The notes: a model not told the origin generated them from the letters alone. 64,000 bases of DNA from Pseudoips prasinana (GCA_951640165.1 OX621260.1:11922001-11986000), one strand, 5' to 3'; positions 19,800 to 30,624 are shown, counted from the first letter of the stretch. Numbers and translations: made by a program.

Positions 19800-20030
19800 A
19801 GTCGTTACAATATCCACGTACCACGGAGGGCACGTATAGCCGTCGGTCCTGTACCTGACCTCTTTCCGGTCGTGTCGCTAGGCGTCCCATTAGATCATGA
19901 GTGATGGAATAGAAAGTGCTCCTGTGTTTGCGCACACACTTGAGCACTATAATATGTCCCGTGCAGATGGCTAACCTTTGTTGAGACTGGCTGCCGTGGC
20001 TGTAATTCGGCTAGGAGGACATTTATACTA
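19800..20030 (+). repeat. tRNA-derived SINE, family 3, 3' part
   Basis: High similarity to the complement of 5.47-5.69 kb, from CCACGGAGGGCACGTA to TTCGGCTAGGAGGACATTTA. The tRNA head is missing. Confidence 0.65.
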
Positions 20031-20708
20031 AAGGCATATTCACATTGGAATCTGGGTTACTACTGGAATAAATAAAAAATACTCAATAACAGCTATGACT
20101 CCAAAGTTTTTACAACAGTTAACTGGCAAAAAATACCTAGATCTTACCTTGTCGGTCATCGACTTTTGCTACGCTTATAATGCATACTATGTTTTTAAAG
20201 TTTTATTTTTAAAAATAACATTAGGTTAGGAGCCAAATATAGAATGCTATATCTCTGAGATTATTGTACGCATAAATAACTCGTAAATGCTAGTTTGTGT
20301 AAATGGCAAAAATAATTAAATTTTACTTGTGTGTTCTAAAGTTTTCAGCATATAATGGTCTCAGCAACATCTCTCAAAAAATTATAAAAGGGAAAAAATG
20401 TCGTTAGTAAATGCCAATACTCTTATATTATTTTAAAAACATTGATGAGTATCTATATTGGATTAAGTTACTTGTAAAACACCAACAATCTCGCATGACT
20501 AAATAGCTAACACCATCAGCAACAAAGGAGAAGGAAACTTCTGGGCCCAGCAGTCAACTAGTTGAAATGTGAATTAAAAAAACCGTTATATTTTTCTAAT
20601 GGAAATCACAAAATATGGTATCATGTTTCTATCTAGGAAGCGAGAAAACTTAAATTAAGTTATGAAACGAAATAATCGATAAAATAATGATGAATTACTC
20701 GCAATCGA
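20031..20708. other. Unassigned AT-rich sequence
   Basis: No gene or repeat family is recognised. Confidence 0.35.
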
Positions 20709-20903
20709 TTAAGAATAAATCGGTAAAATCTCAGAATATGTTTGAAAATCGAGTGACAAGTGTTTTTCGTGGAATCGATTCATAGCGGATCGTATTCCTT
20801 TAGTTTTTCTTCGAGCAACACTTCTCTGCCTGGCGGCCTTTACATACTCTTTGACTGTCACTCGTTCGTTGTCTTTCGTTTTAAGTGCACACGTATTTTC
20901 CAT
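20709..20903 (-). CDS. Hypothetical 64-aa ORF, uncertain
   Basis: A short basic protein (VKEYVKAARQRSVARRKTKG near residue 18-37) starts at an ATG preceded, on the minus strand, by a locally GC-rich patch (20930-20970). The codon use is less AT-biased than the flanks, which is why I list it. No domain is recognised, no splice donor is evident at the end, and it may be chance or an exon of an unseen element. Confidence 0.2.
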   Translation of the reverse strand: MENTCALKTKDNERVTVKEYVKAARQRSVARRKTKGIRSAMNRFHEKHLSLDFQTYSEILPIYS

Positions 20904-20999
20904 GTTTTATTTGTGGTTTTCTTCTACTGTAGTGACTGCACGGGGCGCGGGGGAACCAAACGTGCCAGATCTTCGACATGCCACACTCTCCATGCATAA

Positions 21000-21294
21000 A
21001 ACCATAACATAACCGAAGCCATTCAAAAATATTTTGTAAAAAACTACAATGTTATAATTTAACCTCACTTTTACTATACTTCATATAACTTGATTCCTGG
21101 ATAGCCAAATTTCACCAAAATTTCAGTGAGGTCTTGTTACATACATACCTGGGCCCAGGAATGTATGGAGTCATTTCCTTCTCCTTTTATTCTAGGAGTT
21201 CAGACATTACTCAAAATACAACAAAAAAAATATTTTATAGGTTTTTGTTGTCCTGTCAAGATATTTGCGAGCGTTTGCACTGCTAATATTGTAT
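21000..21294. other. Unassigned sequence
   Basis: Nothing supported. Confidence 0.3.
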
Positions 21295-21635
21295 ACGGTG
21301 GTAGCATTAAAGCGCGACCGTCGTTATTAACACAAGGTCCGTCATAATAATAATACCTTAATATAGACATAACCATTGAAAATATGTAGTAAAAATATTA
21401 GACTTAAACTAGATAATTAAAGATAATCTCTTGACAATAACTTGATACGAGCTAGCTAAATATCATTGCTATAATAAAATAAATATTATATATGTTTTCA
21501 TACAATGTGTACCTAAATACTTGAAATAATAAGTAATAATGTTACTAGAAATAATAATGTATACAACTATATTAATAGAAACATGTTCTGACTATTTACA
21601 AGCGGTTTTTTAAAGTCTACGTGAATAAAAAAAAA
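21295..21635 (+). mobile_element. LINE 3' end, GTCTACGTGAATAAAAACC family
   Basis: Begins GGTGGTAGCATTAAAGCGCG and ends GTCTACGTGAATAAAAAAAA. Similar to the 13.4-13.75 kb copy with a few small deletions. Confidence 0.65.
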
Positions 21636-21960
21636 TACTAATAACACTTTCTTCGCCAGATACTTATCTAGTTAATTTCAAGACTTGTACGTAATTTGAA
21701 TACAGTATGTTTAACTTTACGTAATCTTTGCGATCCCCGTAGAGTTATAAATATTCAAGCGGGAAATTAAATTTATACTTATTTTTGTACAAAAGGGAAA
21801 TGTAACAATATATCAAAAGTTGTTGAACCAAAGTTGTTGCTTATGGTGTTTGCTATCTAGTCCTGCGAGGTTGCTGGTGTTTTACAAGTAACCCTGAATG
21901 ACGGAATCTTTCAACGTAATTTTCAAAAAATTAAAGGTATATTTACTTTAAAAATTGGTA

Positions 21961-22094
21961 CAGACGCCAGCACATCCGGCTACCCCAATGTGTCAAATTT
22001 ATTATATAGATTTTCAACTTTATCACAAAAGTATAAGGTTCACTTTTAATTGGAGAAACTTGACAGATTGTGGTAGTTTGATTGCTTGCGTCTG
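21961..22094. mobile_element. Tc1/mariner-like MITE, copy 3
   Basis: CAGACGCCAGCACAT at the left; the right end is slightly decayed (GCTTGCGTCTG). TA lies on both sides (21959-21960, 22095-22096). Confidence 0.8.
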
Positions 22095-22099
22095 TACAT

Positions 22100-22834
22100 G
22101 TATCAAAGACCAATGGTGATTCAATAATTTTATAACATTTTCTTAATATCCCTATCAGGATATATTAAAAGATCGATGCTTTATCCAGTTTGACTTGCTA
22201 AAGCTAACATATCGTCTTAAAATATACTTAGAAGTTAAAATGTTACAGGCAAGATATATATATCCAGTGAAATAAAGTGTCAAAAAGTCGAGTTGATCGT
22301 TATTACGCCCGTCATAACATTTATGTGAGTTACGAGTATGATGGAGTATTTCAAAACATAGCATAAAGAGTTCTTATGATCCGACAGACGGAGATGTTTT
22401 GTAAATCATTGTCCCTGGCATATTTAAACGCCTACTAATATTAGACACGTCTCAAATTATAAAGTAAATCTAATGAAATAAAAAATACGTGTTTCATCTT
22501 AGATTATGTATGTCATTATACATCATTTGATCGGATGATTCTGTATGGCGTGGGCACGGGTCTGGTTCCAGAAATAAACAAATATGTCTTTATTACATCC
22601 ATAGACTCATACATGTTCCCCAGAGGATTAGGCAGAGTCAGCGGATTTCCATTTATCATCCTTGCACACCTCTCTGGCCTTATTTACTCTCATTATATGT
22701 ATCTACTCTATATATGTGATCGCCGGTTTATGATACTTCTAACCTAGCCTTTCTTGAGACATCTCCAATATGGTTAGAGAATTTTCAACGAGGTGTTCGC
22801 CTTCCGTTTGTGTCATTCACATAGGCCAGGTATA
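22100..22834. other. Unassigned sequence with a Helitron-like scrap
   Basis: Bases 22595-22665 (ATAGACTCATACATGTTCCC, then TTAGGCAGAGTCAGCGGATT) resemble the interior of the Helitron at 31.30-31.36 kb. The rest is unassigned. Confidence 0.35.
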
Positions 22835-23060
22835 CTATTTTTGGTTTTTTTTTTTAAATATAAAAGGGCGACAAACGAGCAAGTAGGCCACCTGATGGTA
22901 AGTGATCACCGCCGCCCATGTACACTCGCAACACCAGAGGAGTCGTGGGCCGTGGGTGCGTTGCCGGCCTTTAAAAGAGTCAGCACACCAGTATTGTTGA
23001 CCCTTCCCATCCCTGATGAGCTCTGGCGACCTTACTACACGCAGAAATACAACATTAAGT
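22835..23060 (+). repeat. GCGTTGCCGGCCTTTAA dispersed repeat, complete copy
   Basis: GGCGACAAACGAGCAAG, CCACCTGATGGTAAGTGATC, CCATGTACACTCGCAAC and GTGCGTTGCCGGCCTTTAAA in order. This uninterrupted copy defines the break point of the 6.4-6.86 kb copy. Confidence 0.7.
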
Positions 23061-23947
23061 TATTAAGGACTTTTACGGACTGACTATTTAAAGACTGTCC
23101 TCTGTAAGGTGGAGGTCCTTCTGCAGTTGGGTTGCTCTTTGAGTGAGCCCTACATCTTCTTTTATCAATCTGCTTTCATTCGTCCTTTGTAAATGCCAAA
23201 ACCACCTCAGCATACATATTTCAACCTTTGTGACTGCATCCTCTTTCGCACGACAATGCTCTCACGTCAGTATTTCGTATTCTGTCTCTCAGTCACATGT
23301 CTTTATTAAAGCTACTAATACTAGAAAATATTCGGGATGAGTAACAAGTGCTTATATTATTTATTTATTAATTATTATTTATTCAGCCCGTTAAACTGGG
23401 TGAGCGATTAAATTTTTATGGCTGTATCGTTTGGTTCGTTTAGCTATAGGCTGTCTCTCAACACAGTATGCCTTTTGGCAAAGGCCTCCAGTAGTTTCAC
23501 AATAGCAAGTACTTATAAATCAATCATTAATATATTTTTTTGCTTCACTGTAACTAAACAGTGACACCAACTTATAGAAAGAGTTGAGAAAACCGGCCCA
23601 CTATTAGACTAGTGCGCTGATAGTTCTAAACTAATTTTGCCCATAAAAAGTTGTTTATGTTTTGATAATTTAATAATGACTAAATAACACGAAACGTGAT
23701 CTAGTATTCTCTGTGTTTGACATGATAGGGACCGACACATGTGTCAGCTAAATTAGAAACATGGCAATATTAATTATACATAATGAAATTGAGAACACTT
23801 ATTAACAGCCTTAAAAATGAGCTTCATTTGAGAATAAAAACAATTCAGAAAAAAAAGAAAATTGTAAGGTCCACTCAGTAACTAATCTTACTGAACTATT
23901 ATTCATAACTATTAATTTAATTATAATGAACATATTACAAAAATAAT
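23061..23947. other. Unassigned sequence downstream of the methuselah-like exon
   Basis: If the exon at 23972-24391 is live, this is the start of its first intron. No further exon of that gene is recognised here. Confidence 0.35.
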
Positions 23948-23971
23948 TCAAAAATAACAAATCATATTTAC

Positions 23972-24391
23972 CCGTTGAATATACCATGGATTGGTTTCTA
24001 AATACACCCCACCGCAGTTAGGTTTACCGAACACCAAATTTAAACCGGCTTCGCTTATTGTCGATATTTTGTCAAAATAATTCCCATTATACACTTTAAT
24101 ACCGTCATTCATAATCAAATCTTTACCGGAAAAATTACACGCTCTTTCAATAATAACTGCATTTGGTAAACAACATTTCCGTAAACAATTTTTAATTGTG
24201 CACAAACAACCAAAAGCTTTAATTTCACCGGTAACGTTTTTATGAAAAATAAATTTTGGCGGGTAAGTTACGCCATCTTGGATTATGGAACCGTCTGAAA
24301 AAGTTTTACCGTCACTGATGTCAACACTTTCATCGTCCAAACACGGTTGTTCTGCAAACGCAGGCACAAGTAACAAAATTATCAGCCACAT
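23972..24391 (-). CDS. Methuselah-like GPCR, first coding exon (signal peptide and ectodomain)
   Basis: The exon encodes 140 residues from ATG at 24389-24391. Residues 1-14 (MWLIILLLVPAFAE) form a clear signal peptide. The rest resembles the methuselah ectodomain: an early Cys, a D-x-S-D-G-K repeat with FSDGSIIQDGVTYPP, then CLCTIKNCLRKCC, the Cys-rich block that disulfide-bonds the Mth extracellular domain, and NCGGVYLETNPWYI near the end. Possible N-glycosylation sites include NVT and NFS. After codon 140 (Arg) the minus strand reads GTAAAT, a splice donor in phase 0; the short read-through beyond it to a stop is intronic. The family are secretin-like seven-helix receptors with peptide ligands at the cell surface. 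The seven-helix exons should lie at lower coordinates but are not found in the 24 kb available. This is the only confident host coding sequence here; a lone pseudo-exon cannot be excluded. Confidence 0.8.
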
Positions 24392-24399
24392 ATTTATTT

Positions 24400-24879
24400 T
24401 ATTAAAAAAGAAACCGCGAACCCTCCGACCGCGCGATCATAATATTTGCAACAATCTGTTGTAACAACGACCGTCTCATAATGTTGTACGTTGTACACTG
24501 GCAGCAAGTCGACTTTGTATTATACTACTTCAGTTAGGATATCAATTCATTAGAGGGAATTAATTGTTTTACTCATTTCGTGTATGCGAGGTGTTCACAA
24601 CGGTTAGTGAAATTAAAATGGGTTCATTTACATGAATACGGTTTTACCGACTTGTGTATATAATCAGATTTATAACATCACATGGAGACCACAACATCAG
24701 TGTAATTAATAGTTCAAATGTCTGTCTACACACCTTCTATGTCTAGACTTATTAGTAATATATTTTTGTTATTATATAAATTATATTTACAAATAATTAC
24801 ATTGATAACAGTTTCAGACACCTTTGAAATGAGTTAGTATTAACCATTCCACCGCACCGCCGCTATCTAATCTAACTGA
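24400..24879. promoter_or_regulatory. Probable 5' UTR and promoter side of the methuselah-like exon
   Basis: On the minus strand this lies upstream of the exon's ATG. Bases 24415-24440 are relatively GC-rich (CGAACCCTCCGACCGCGCG). No TATA box or initiator can be assigned with confidence; a further 5' exon is possible. Confidence 0.3.
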
Positions 24880-25211
24880 TGATGTCTTCCCGGCCGAAAT
24901 TCCGCCACGGCGGCCATTCCCAATAGAGATTAGCCAATTGCGCAGGACATATTATAGTGGACAAATGTGTGCGCAGGCAGCGAGGCACTTTCTATTCCAT
25001 CACTCATGATCCGATGGGACGACTAGCGACACGACCGGAAAGAGGTCAGGTACAGGAACGATGGCCGCCAACTTCCAGACTTCGGACTGATACTGAGAAA
25101 TTTCTTTTTACGCAAAAATCCCATAATCACTTTATGGCCCGACCCGGGATTTGAACCCAAGACCTCATTTTCTGCGGTTGAACACGCTACCGTTAGACCA
25201 ACGAGGCAGTC
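24880..25211 (-). repeat. tRNA-derived SINE, family 3
   Basis: Box A (TTGGTCTAACGGTAGCGTG) and box B (GGTTCAAATCCCGGG) on the minus strand, then a body lacking about 40 bases compared with the 5.5 kb copy. The 3' end has GGCCGCCGTGGCGGAATTTC. Confidence 0.75.
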
Positions 25212-25269
25212 AAACAAGTCATACGATCAGCATTTTATTAGGATATTATATTTGAATAAGTGCACACCG

Positions 25270-25430
25270 GCCGCGTGCACTTTGCTTCTTAGATGGGTGA
25301 CTGTCAAAGGGGGTTAATTTCTGAATGTATGCGAGCTTAAGAGTTTGCACTTTAAGCCATGTCAGAGGCATACTTCAACAAATCTGACACCAGAGTAGCC
25401 GATGCTCATACCTTAAAGAAGAAACATAAT
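25270..25430 (+). repeat. 5S-rRNA-derived SINE, degenerate
   Basis: TTAGATGGGTGACTGTCAAA, GGGTTAATTTCTGAATG, and GCCATGTCAGAGGCATACTT align with 26150-26290. The 5S head is truncated. Confidence 0.5.
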
Positions 25431-25904
25431 TCAGTACTGTGCTGTCTTCCCCAGTCGGGCTGCTGATAAAGCAAAAACATTATACTTCATCTCATTTGTT
25501 TAGGCTCGTCTGGACTTGTAGGTTACTACCCTTTGACGTCACAACATATTTGGCATCAAACACGCATTGCGACCTTTCTAATCCTCTCCTATGATCTCTG
25601 GAAATTTAATAATAAAATTAAATACTAAATTAACGAATATCAACTGATCAATCACCAAAAATCGAATGTCTAAATACTTGTAAGTTCCTAAAATCGAACG
25701 ATTAATGAAAAGAACATTCAACCGAATATATCCTTTAGCGATAAAGTTTTGATTTGTATATGGCCGATTCGTTGTATGGTCGTTCTAAACTAACCTAACT
25801 TTCTCTTCTATTCGATCTATTAACCCTTCGACATTATGAACTTTCTAGTATTTAGATATTCGATTAATATCGGTCGATCATTCCATATTCGATTATTTGA
25901 CATG
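25431..25904. other. AT-rich stretch rich in ATTCGAT motifs
   Basis: Many short variants of TATTCGATT and its complement occur between 25640 and 25900, but spacing is irregular. No gene recognised. Confidence 0.35.
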
Positions 25905-26045
25905 GAGTGTTAAAAAGGATTTCTACTGAGTAGCCTGGCGGTGCTGCCCAGTAGCTGGCACTACTTAAAAAAATTGACGTTTCCACCTCTACATAAAAGT
26001 TCCTTTTTACGGAATAAATGTATTTTAAGTTTGATTTTTTATGGG
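25905..26045 (+). mobile_element. LINE 3' UTR fragment (TACGGAATAAATG tail)
   Basis: Reads TAAAAAGGATTTCTACTGAG, a CCCAGTAGCTGGCAC block and TTTTTACGGAATAAATG, matching the 3' UTR after the LINE C-terminus at 30.88-31.03 kb. The tail ends in a TTTGA-type repeat. Confidence 0.6.
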
Positions 26046-26084
26046 TCAGCAACGCGTGAGTTAGGTATTCTCTAGTATGGTAAG

Positions 26085-26320
26085 CACATTATGGTGCTCC
26101 CACCGGTCCGTAAGTGATCGGTGAGGTCAAGCAACTAGGCTCGCGGTCACTCCATAGATGGGTGACCGCCAAAGTGGATTAATTTCTGAACATCTCCGTG
26201 TTTCGGAGGGCACGTTAAATTGTCAGTCCCGGTTGTAGCCATTAGTAAACAGTCGTTAAGCCATGTCAGAGGCCTACTGGCTTGAATACCTCTGACACTA
26301 GGCTGCCCATGCGATAAGTA
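26085..26320 (+). repeat. 5S-rRNA-derived SINE
   Basis: The head region 26101-26166 resembles the middle of 5S rRNA: CACCGGTCCGTAAGTGATCG, GTCAAGCAACTAGGCTCG and TAGATGGGTGACCGCC, in the order and spacing of the 5S internal control region (boxes A/IE/C). The tail (AATTTCTGAACATCTCCGTG, GGAGGGCACGTTAAATTG) is SINE-specific. This is the layout of SINE3 elements driven by a 5S promoter. Degenerate copies are at 2.37, 9.4, 25.3 and, inverted, 30.1 kb. Confidence 0.7.
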
Positions 26321-26639
26321 AGTACCTTAAGTTTATTAAACGTACTTATAAAATCAAAATACACCTTATTATGTACTTCAGGTATGTAGATAACCTGAGT
26401 ACTGTCTGTACGGTAGCAGAATAACAAAGGCTTGTTTTTAGTTTATTTTAGTTTTTCCTTGAGAATGATACAATGCGGCTACTTATAGTTCAGTATTGAA
26501 TCATTAAGTGTAATTTAAGGGGAATATATTTTTCCTGCACTTCTCAAAGTAATAATTAAAACACAGTAATATCATCTACTTATGCACACATACTCACGAT
26601 CTTCCTTATATATTTACCTATTATTAGATGTTCAATAAT
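26321..26639. other. AT-rich stretch, nothing recognised
   Basis: Nothing supported. Confidence 0.3.
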
Positions 26640-26905
26640 TAATAATAATAATAATATAATAATATCTATGGTCAAAGTCACACAGATCATCCTAGCCCCA
26701 AACTAAGCAAAGCTTGTACTATGGGTACCAGGCGACGATATACATACTTATATAGATAGATAAATACTTTACATAGAAAACATCCATGACTCAGAAACAA
26801 ATATTCGTGCTCATCACACAAATATTTGCACTTACCGGGATTCGAACCCAGGACCACCAGCTTCGTAGGCAGGAGCACTACCAACTAGACTATGGTGACC
26901 GTTAG
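26640..26905 (-). repeat. tRNA-derived SINE, family 1 (copy c)
   Basis: Same body and box B (GGGTTCGAATCCCGG) as copies a, b and d. Confidence 0.75.
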
Positions 26906-26966
26906 AATTAATATTTATTGTATACTAGCATCTGTACGTGTAATATTGTAGCTTCTGTTGGTAAAT

Positions 26967-27543
26967 AATAAAAAAAACTTCGTTTAAAAAAACCGACTTC
27001 AAAAACTAAAAAGTATAAAAAAAATATCTTAATAAAGATTTAATTTAAAACATCACTTAAAATATAATGCTAATGAAATAATATAATTTGTATGTGCTAC
27101 CTATTGATAGGTTTGAAGTCGGTGCCAAGCCAAATGTAATAGTAGGTACCACACTCGCCGCGGGTTACTTTCAGCGGGATAGCTTCTTATTTCTACACAA
27201 ACAACCCAAGCGTGCAGACGTCGTTGACGGTCGTCATATATTTTTATGATACAGTTTCATCTGTTTCATATTAATTCATATTGTTCTTTAAGTTTATTTA
27301 CTTAGGTTAATCTTTAGTGTAGGAGTTTCATCACAAAGTATGAAAGCTGTATGTAATATTAACTTTTATTTTGCTTAGGGCTTGGCACCGACTTCAAACC
27401 TATCAATAGGTAGCACATACAAATTATATTATTTCATTAGCATTATATTTTAAGTGATGTTTTAAATTAAATCTTTATTAAGATATTTTTTTTATACTTT
27501 TTAGTTTTTGAAGTCGGTTTTTTTAAACGAAGTTTTTTTTATT
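26967..27543. mobile_element. 577-bp foldback transposon with 165-bp inverted arms
   Basis: The arms 26967-27131 and 27379-27543 are essentially exact inverted copies, beginning ATAAAAAAAACTTCG and ending GAAGTCGGTGCCAAGCC. The 247-bp centre is unique and has no ORF. The GACTTCAAA / GAAGTCGG motif also ends the repeat at 29.09 kb. I cannot define a target duplication. Confidence 0.75.
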
Positions 27544-27835
27544 TGTTACTTTTTAGTGTCTAGCTATGGTTAGGACTTCGAAAGGTGCCGCGCGCCTCAA
27601 AACTATAGATCCCAACAAACGAGAACGGAAAAAAGAAACATCTTCCGAAAAAAAATTGTTCGAAACTCTTTTTCACGTTCTTGTGGGACAGTGAATGATC
27701 TAAAAGACCGTTTGTAAAGTAAGAAAAACTACATAAAATTACGTTCACTCTAAGAAAACTTGCACAGTACGAGTCTAGACTAGCTAAGATTTATGAAAGT
27801 CTGAACAGCAAGCGCATAGGTTAGGCCGTATTTAT
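27544..27835. other. Unassigned sequence
   Basis: Nothing supported. Confidence 0.3.
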
Positions 27836-28030
27836 GACCATCTAGCTAACGAGTCTGTGTGCTGAGGGCTTATACACTAGATCTTATTATGAATCGAATG
27901 ATCTTATGATCGAATAGCCATCTAGTCTGCTGAACAGAGGGTATGAGTCTATATCTTATTAATGATCGATGAGCCAACGAGTCTACTGAGCAGAGGGCTG
28001 ATAGCCTAGGTCTTATTTATCATTGATTAG
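27836..28030. repeat. Three imperfect tandem copies of a 60-70 bp unit
   Basis: Landmarks repeated in order are CYAACGAGTCT or CATCTAGTCT, CTGAGCAGAGGG variants, and a TCTTATT plus ATGATCGA block. The copies are diverged. Confidence 0.5.
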
Positions 28031-28199
28031 ATAATGAGTCGGACTCGCCCGTGAAAGGCGGAATGTTTCTTTCCGTAGCAGCAAGTATTTGAGTTGATAG
28101 AATGAAAGGTAAATTGCGGTTTACGATTTATGACGCATTAAAAAAACTACTTACTAGATCTCTTTCAAACCAATTCTCGGTGGAAGTTTGCATGGTAAT

Positions 28200-28690
28200 G
28201 TACATCATCTATTTGTTTTAGTTTTATGATTTTCTTATTTTAGAAGTTACAGGGGGGGGGGGCATTTTACGCCTTTGGAAGTGTCTCTCGCGCAAACTAT
28301 ACAGTTAAGAAAACATTATATTATAAACCTCAATATCATTTTCGAAGTCCTATCCATAGATACCCCACATGCATAGTTTAATGAATTTTTTTTTTAAATC
28401 AGTTCTAAGTAAGTATAGGGAACCCCCAAATTTTATTGTTTGTTTTTCTATTTTTATGTGAAAATCTTAATGCGGTTCACGGAATACATCTGCTGACCAA
28501 GATTCGACGGTATAGTTCTTATAGTTTCGGAAAAAAGTGGCGGTGACATACGGACGGACAGACATACAGACATGACAAATCACGAAGAACCTTTGTAAAA
28601 GACATTTGGCTACAGAACCCTAAAAATGGCAGCTATTCCGCATCAAACTAAAGAAGAATCACGTAAATCGGTTCATAAATCTCAGCGTAA
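28200..28690 (+). repeat. Dispersed repeat with TTGGAAGTGTCTCTCGCGC, copy 1
   Basis: Aligns with 57.37-57.67 kb over TTTTATGATTTTCTTATTTT, an 11-G run here (GGGGCGGGG there), CTTTGGAAGTGTCTCTCGCG, and AAAATCTTAATGCGGTTCAC. The end contains ATGGCAGCTATTCCGCATC. Confidence 0.55.
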
Positions 28691-28899
28691 TCGGTGTACG
28701 TACATAAAAAAAATACGCTGGTGCTAAAATGTGCGCCTACATGCGCTTCCAAAAAAAAGCTTATACGTGCGTATTAAACGCTAGTCGTCTGAAATTGTTG
28801 TTCATGCCATGACACACTTGAACAGGATGAGTCTAGCTTGACTAGCTAAGATTTACAAACGTCTGTGCATCATCGACGTCGTCGACTTGAGCAAAAAAT

Positions 28900-29105
28900 T
28901 TCATACAAAAATGTCCATAAAATAAAAACTACTGGGCCAATCTATATAAAATTTTTATGGGACCAAATGGCAACTATTCCGCATCAAACTAAAAAAGAAT
29001 CACGTAAATCGGATCATAAATCTCCGAGTAATCGGTGTACATACATAAAAAAAAAAAAAACCGGTGAACTTGAGAACCTCCTCCTTTGGAAGTCGGTTAA
29101 AAATA
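28900..29105 (+). repeat. Partial duplicate of the same repeat, GAAGTCGGTTAAAA end
   Basis: CAACTATTCCGCATCAAACT and AATCACGTAAATCGGATC repeat 28625-28700. It ends AGAACCTCCTCCTTTGGAAG and GTCGGTTAAAAATAAA, a terminal block shared with other insect repeats. Confidence 0.5.
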
Positions 29106-29107
29106 AA

Positions 29108-29215
29108 ATATAATAGGCCGACAAACGAGCAAGTGGGTCTCCTGATGGTAAGTTATCACCGCTACCCATGGACACTCGCAACGCTAGAGGAGCTGCAAGT
29201 GCGTTGCCGGCCTAT
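29108..29215 (+). repeat. GCGTTGCCGGCCTTTAA dispersed repeat, short copy
   Basis: GCCGACAAACGAGCAAG, CTCCTGATGGTAAGTTATC and GTGCGTTGCCGGCC in order. Confidence 0.6.
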
Positions 29216-29274
29216 AAGAACGTCATAGAGTGTTCTAGTTTTCCAAATTTTTGAATGTCTGAGCTAGTATATAA

Positions 29275-29579
29275 TCTATACATATAATAAAATCGTAGGA
29301 AAGTCAAAACTGTACATTCAATATTTTTTTAAAGGATACTTGGGGCGTGGTCTACAATCGGAATCGAAGCCAAAAATATAGTTTTTAGAATTTTTGTCTG
29401 TATGTATGTCCGATCATAACTCAAAAAGTACTGCATGGATTTACTTCAAATTTCGGATGAATATTACTAATAGGTCGGGTCAACATATAGAATACATATT
29501 ATCACGCTATCACCTACGGGGGAGGAGCTGTGATAATTATATTAAATTTAACGCGGGCGAAACCGAGGGGCACAGCTAG
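29275..29579 (+). mobile_element. 305-bp non-autonomous Helitron, family C
   Basis: Starts TCTATACATATAATAAAATC after an A and ends GAGGGGCACAGCTAG before a T (29580). A GCGGGCGAAACCGAGGGGC block precedes CTAG. The 5' end sequence alone recurs at 39779. No Rep/helicase. Confidence 0.75.
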
Positions 29580-29664
29580 TTTATTATAAATAAATAAGTA
29601 TCTGACCCCAAACAAGGCTGAGCCTGTACTTCAGCAGCCAGAGAACTAATACGCATATTTCTAT

Positions 29665-29900
29665 ATTTCTAACTACATACATTTTTTTTATTTAGTTCTT
29701 TAAAAAAGACAACGCCCGCATTAGGGCAGTTAATCCCTGTGTCGTGGGGTACTTTACAAATATATAATAGACGGACACAAATTACATCGAGACTCAGAAG
29801 AACTATTTATGGGTCACACAAATAGTTGTCCGGCGCGGGACTCGAACCCGCGATACCAAGCGGCGAGGCGACTGTCTTAGCCGCTGCGCCACACGTGCAG
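29665..29900 (-). repeat. tRNA-derived SINE, family 4
   Basis: The minus strand begins ACGTGTGGCGCAGCGGCTAA (box A region) and has GCGGGTTCGAGTCCCGCGCC (box B in a good stem). A body with CGACACAGGGATTAACTGCC follows and an A-rich tail ends it. A head-only relative is at 61.78 kb (plus). Confidence 0.65.
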
Positions 29901-29914
29901 TCAATATAGATATA

Positions 29915-30040
29915 TAACACCAAACACAGAACAAACAATCATATTCATCACACAAAGATTAGTCTCTTAGGGTGGGAATCGAACCCACGACCTCTGGTTT
30001 AGTAGTCAGGGTGACTAATCACTAGAGCAATAGGTGAGTC
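29915..30040 (-). repeat. tRNA-like SINE head, family 5
   Basis: Box B GTGGGTTCGATTCCCACCC is intact; box A region is ATTGCTCTAGTGATTAGTC. A relative is at 45.57-45.72 kb. Confidence 0.55.
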
Positions 30041-30109
30041 AATTATACTTATTTAATCACTTTATTTTTATGTTTATTGTCCGGGTAGTGATTACTCTAG
30101 TGCCAGAGT

Positions 30110-30200
30110 GGTTCAAGCATCCGGGTACGCTTCTGCCAAGATATTGTTGTCTCGGGACCAAAGCCTAACGTGCCCTCCGAAACACAGACATACTCAGCAA
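30110..30200 (-). repeat. Fragment of the 5S-rRNA-derived SINE tail
   Basis: On the minus strand GTGTTTCGGAGGGCACGTTA matches 26197-26216. Confidence 0.4.
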
Positions 30201-30353
30201 TTCTTTTGTTAAGTTTATTGGAGGAAACACACAACAATATCAGGAGAAACAAATAAAAAAATCTAATGTTTCTCTAAGGAAGCACTCACTGTGTAGGGGC
30301 AAAAATAAAAATATGGATTCCTTCTGTAAAAGGAGCGATACACATAATGTAAA

Positions 30354-30620
30354 TCTATATATATAAAAATCAATGCCACTTTTCGTTGTAATGTTATAAC
30401 TCAACAACGCCCTTACCGATTTGGCTAATTTTGGTCTTGAATTATTCGTGGAAGTCCAGGGAAGGTTTGTACGTAGAGAAAATTTAAAAAAGTCTTGATA
30501 AAGTGTAAAATCAACATCTTTTAGCAATTTAAAATATATTTTTGTTTGAATATATGAACTTAATAATAATTTTTTTATTACTATGCCTTATACGTAGCGA
30601 AGCACGTACCGGGCCGCTAG
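30354..30620 (+). mobile_element. 267-bp non-autonomous Helitron, copy A2
   Basis: TC at 30354 follows an A, and CTAG (30617-30620) precedes a T, the exact Helitron insertion rule. Nearly identical to 7176-7442 in inverse orientation. The bases just outside (30305-30350, TTCCTTCTGTAAAAGGAGCG) recur inverted at 58.64 kb inside the P-type pseudogene. Confidence 0.85.
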
Positions 30621-30624
30621 TACT

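Noticed and set aside
27836..28030. Possible satellite monomer array
   Set aside because: Only three diverged units; too few to call a satellite.
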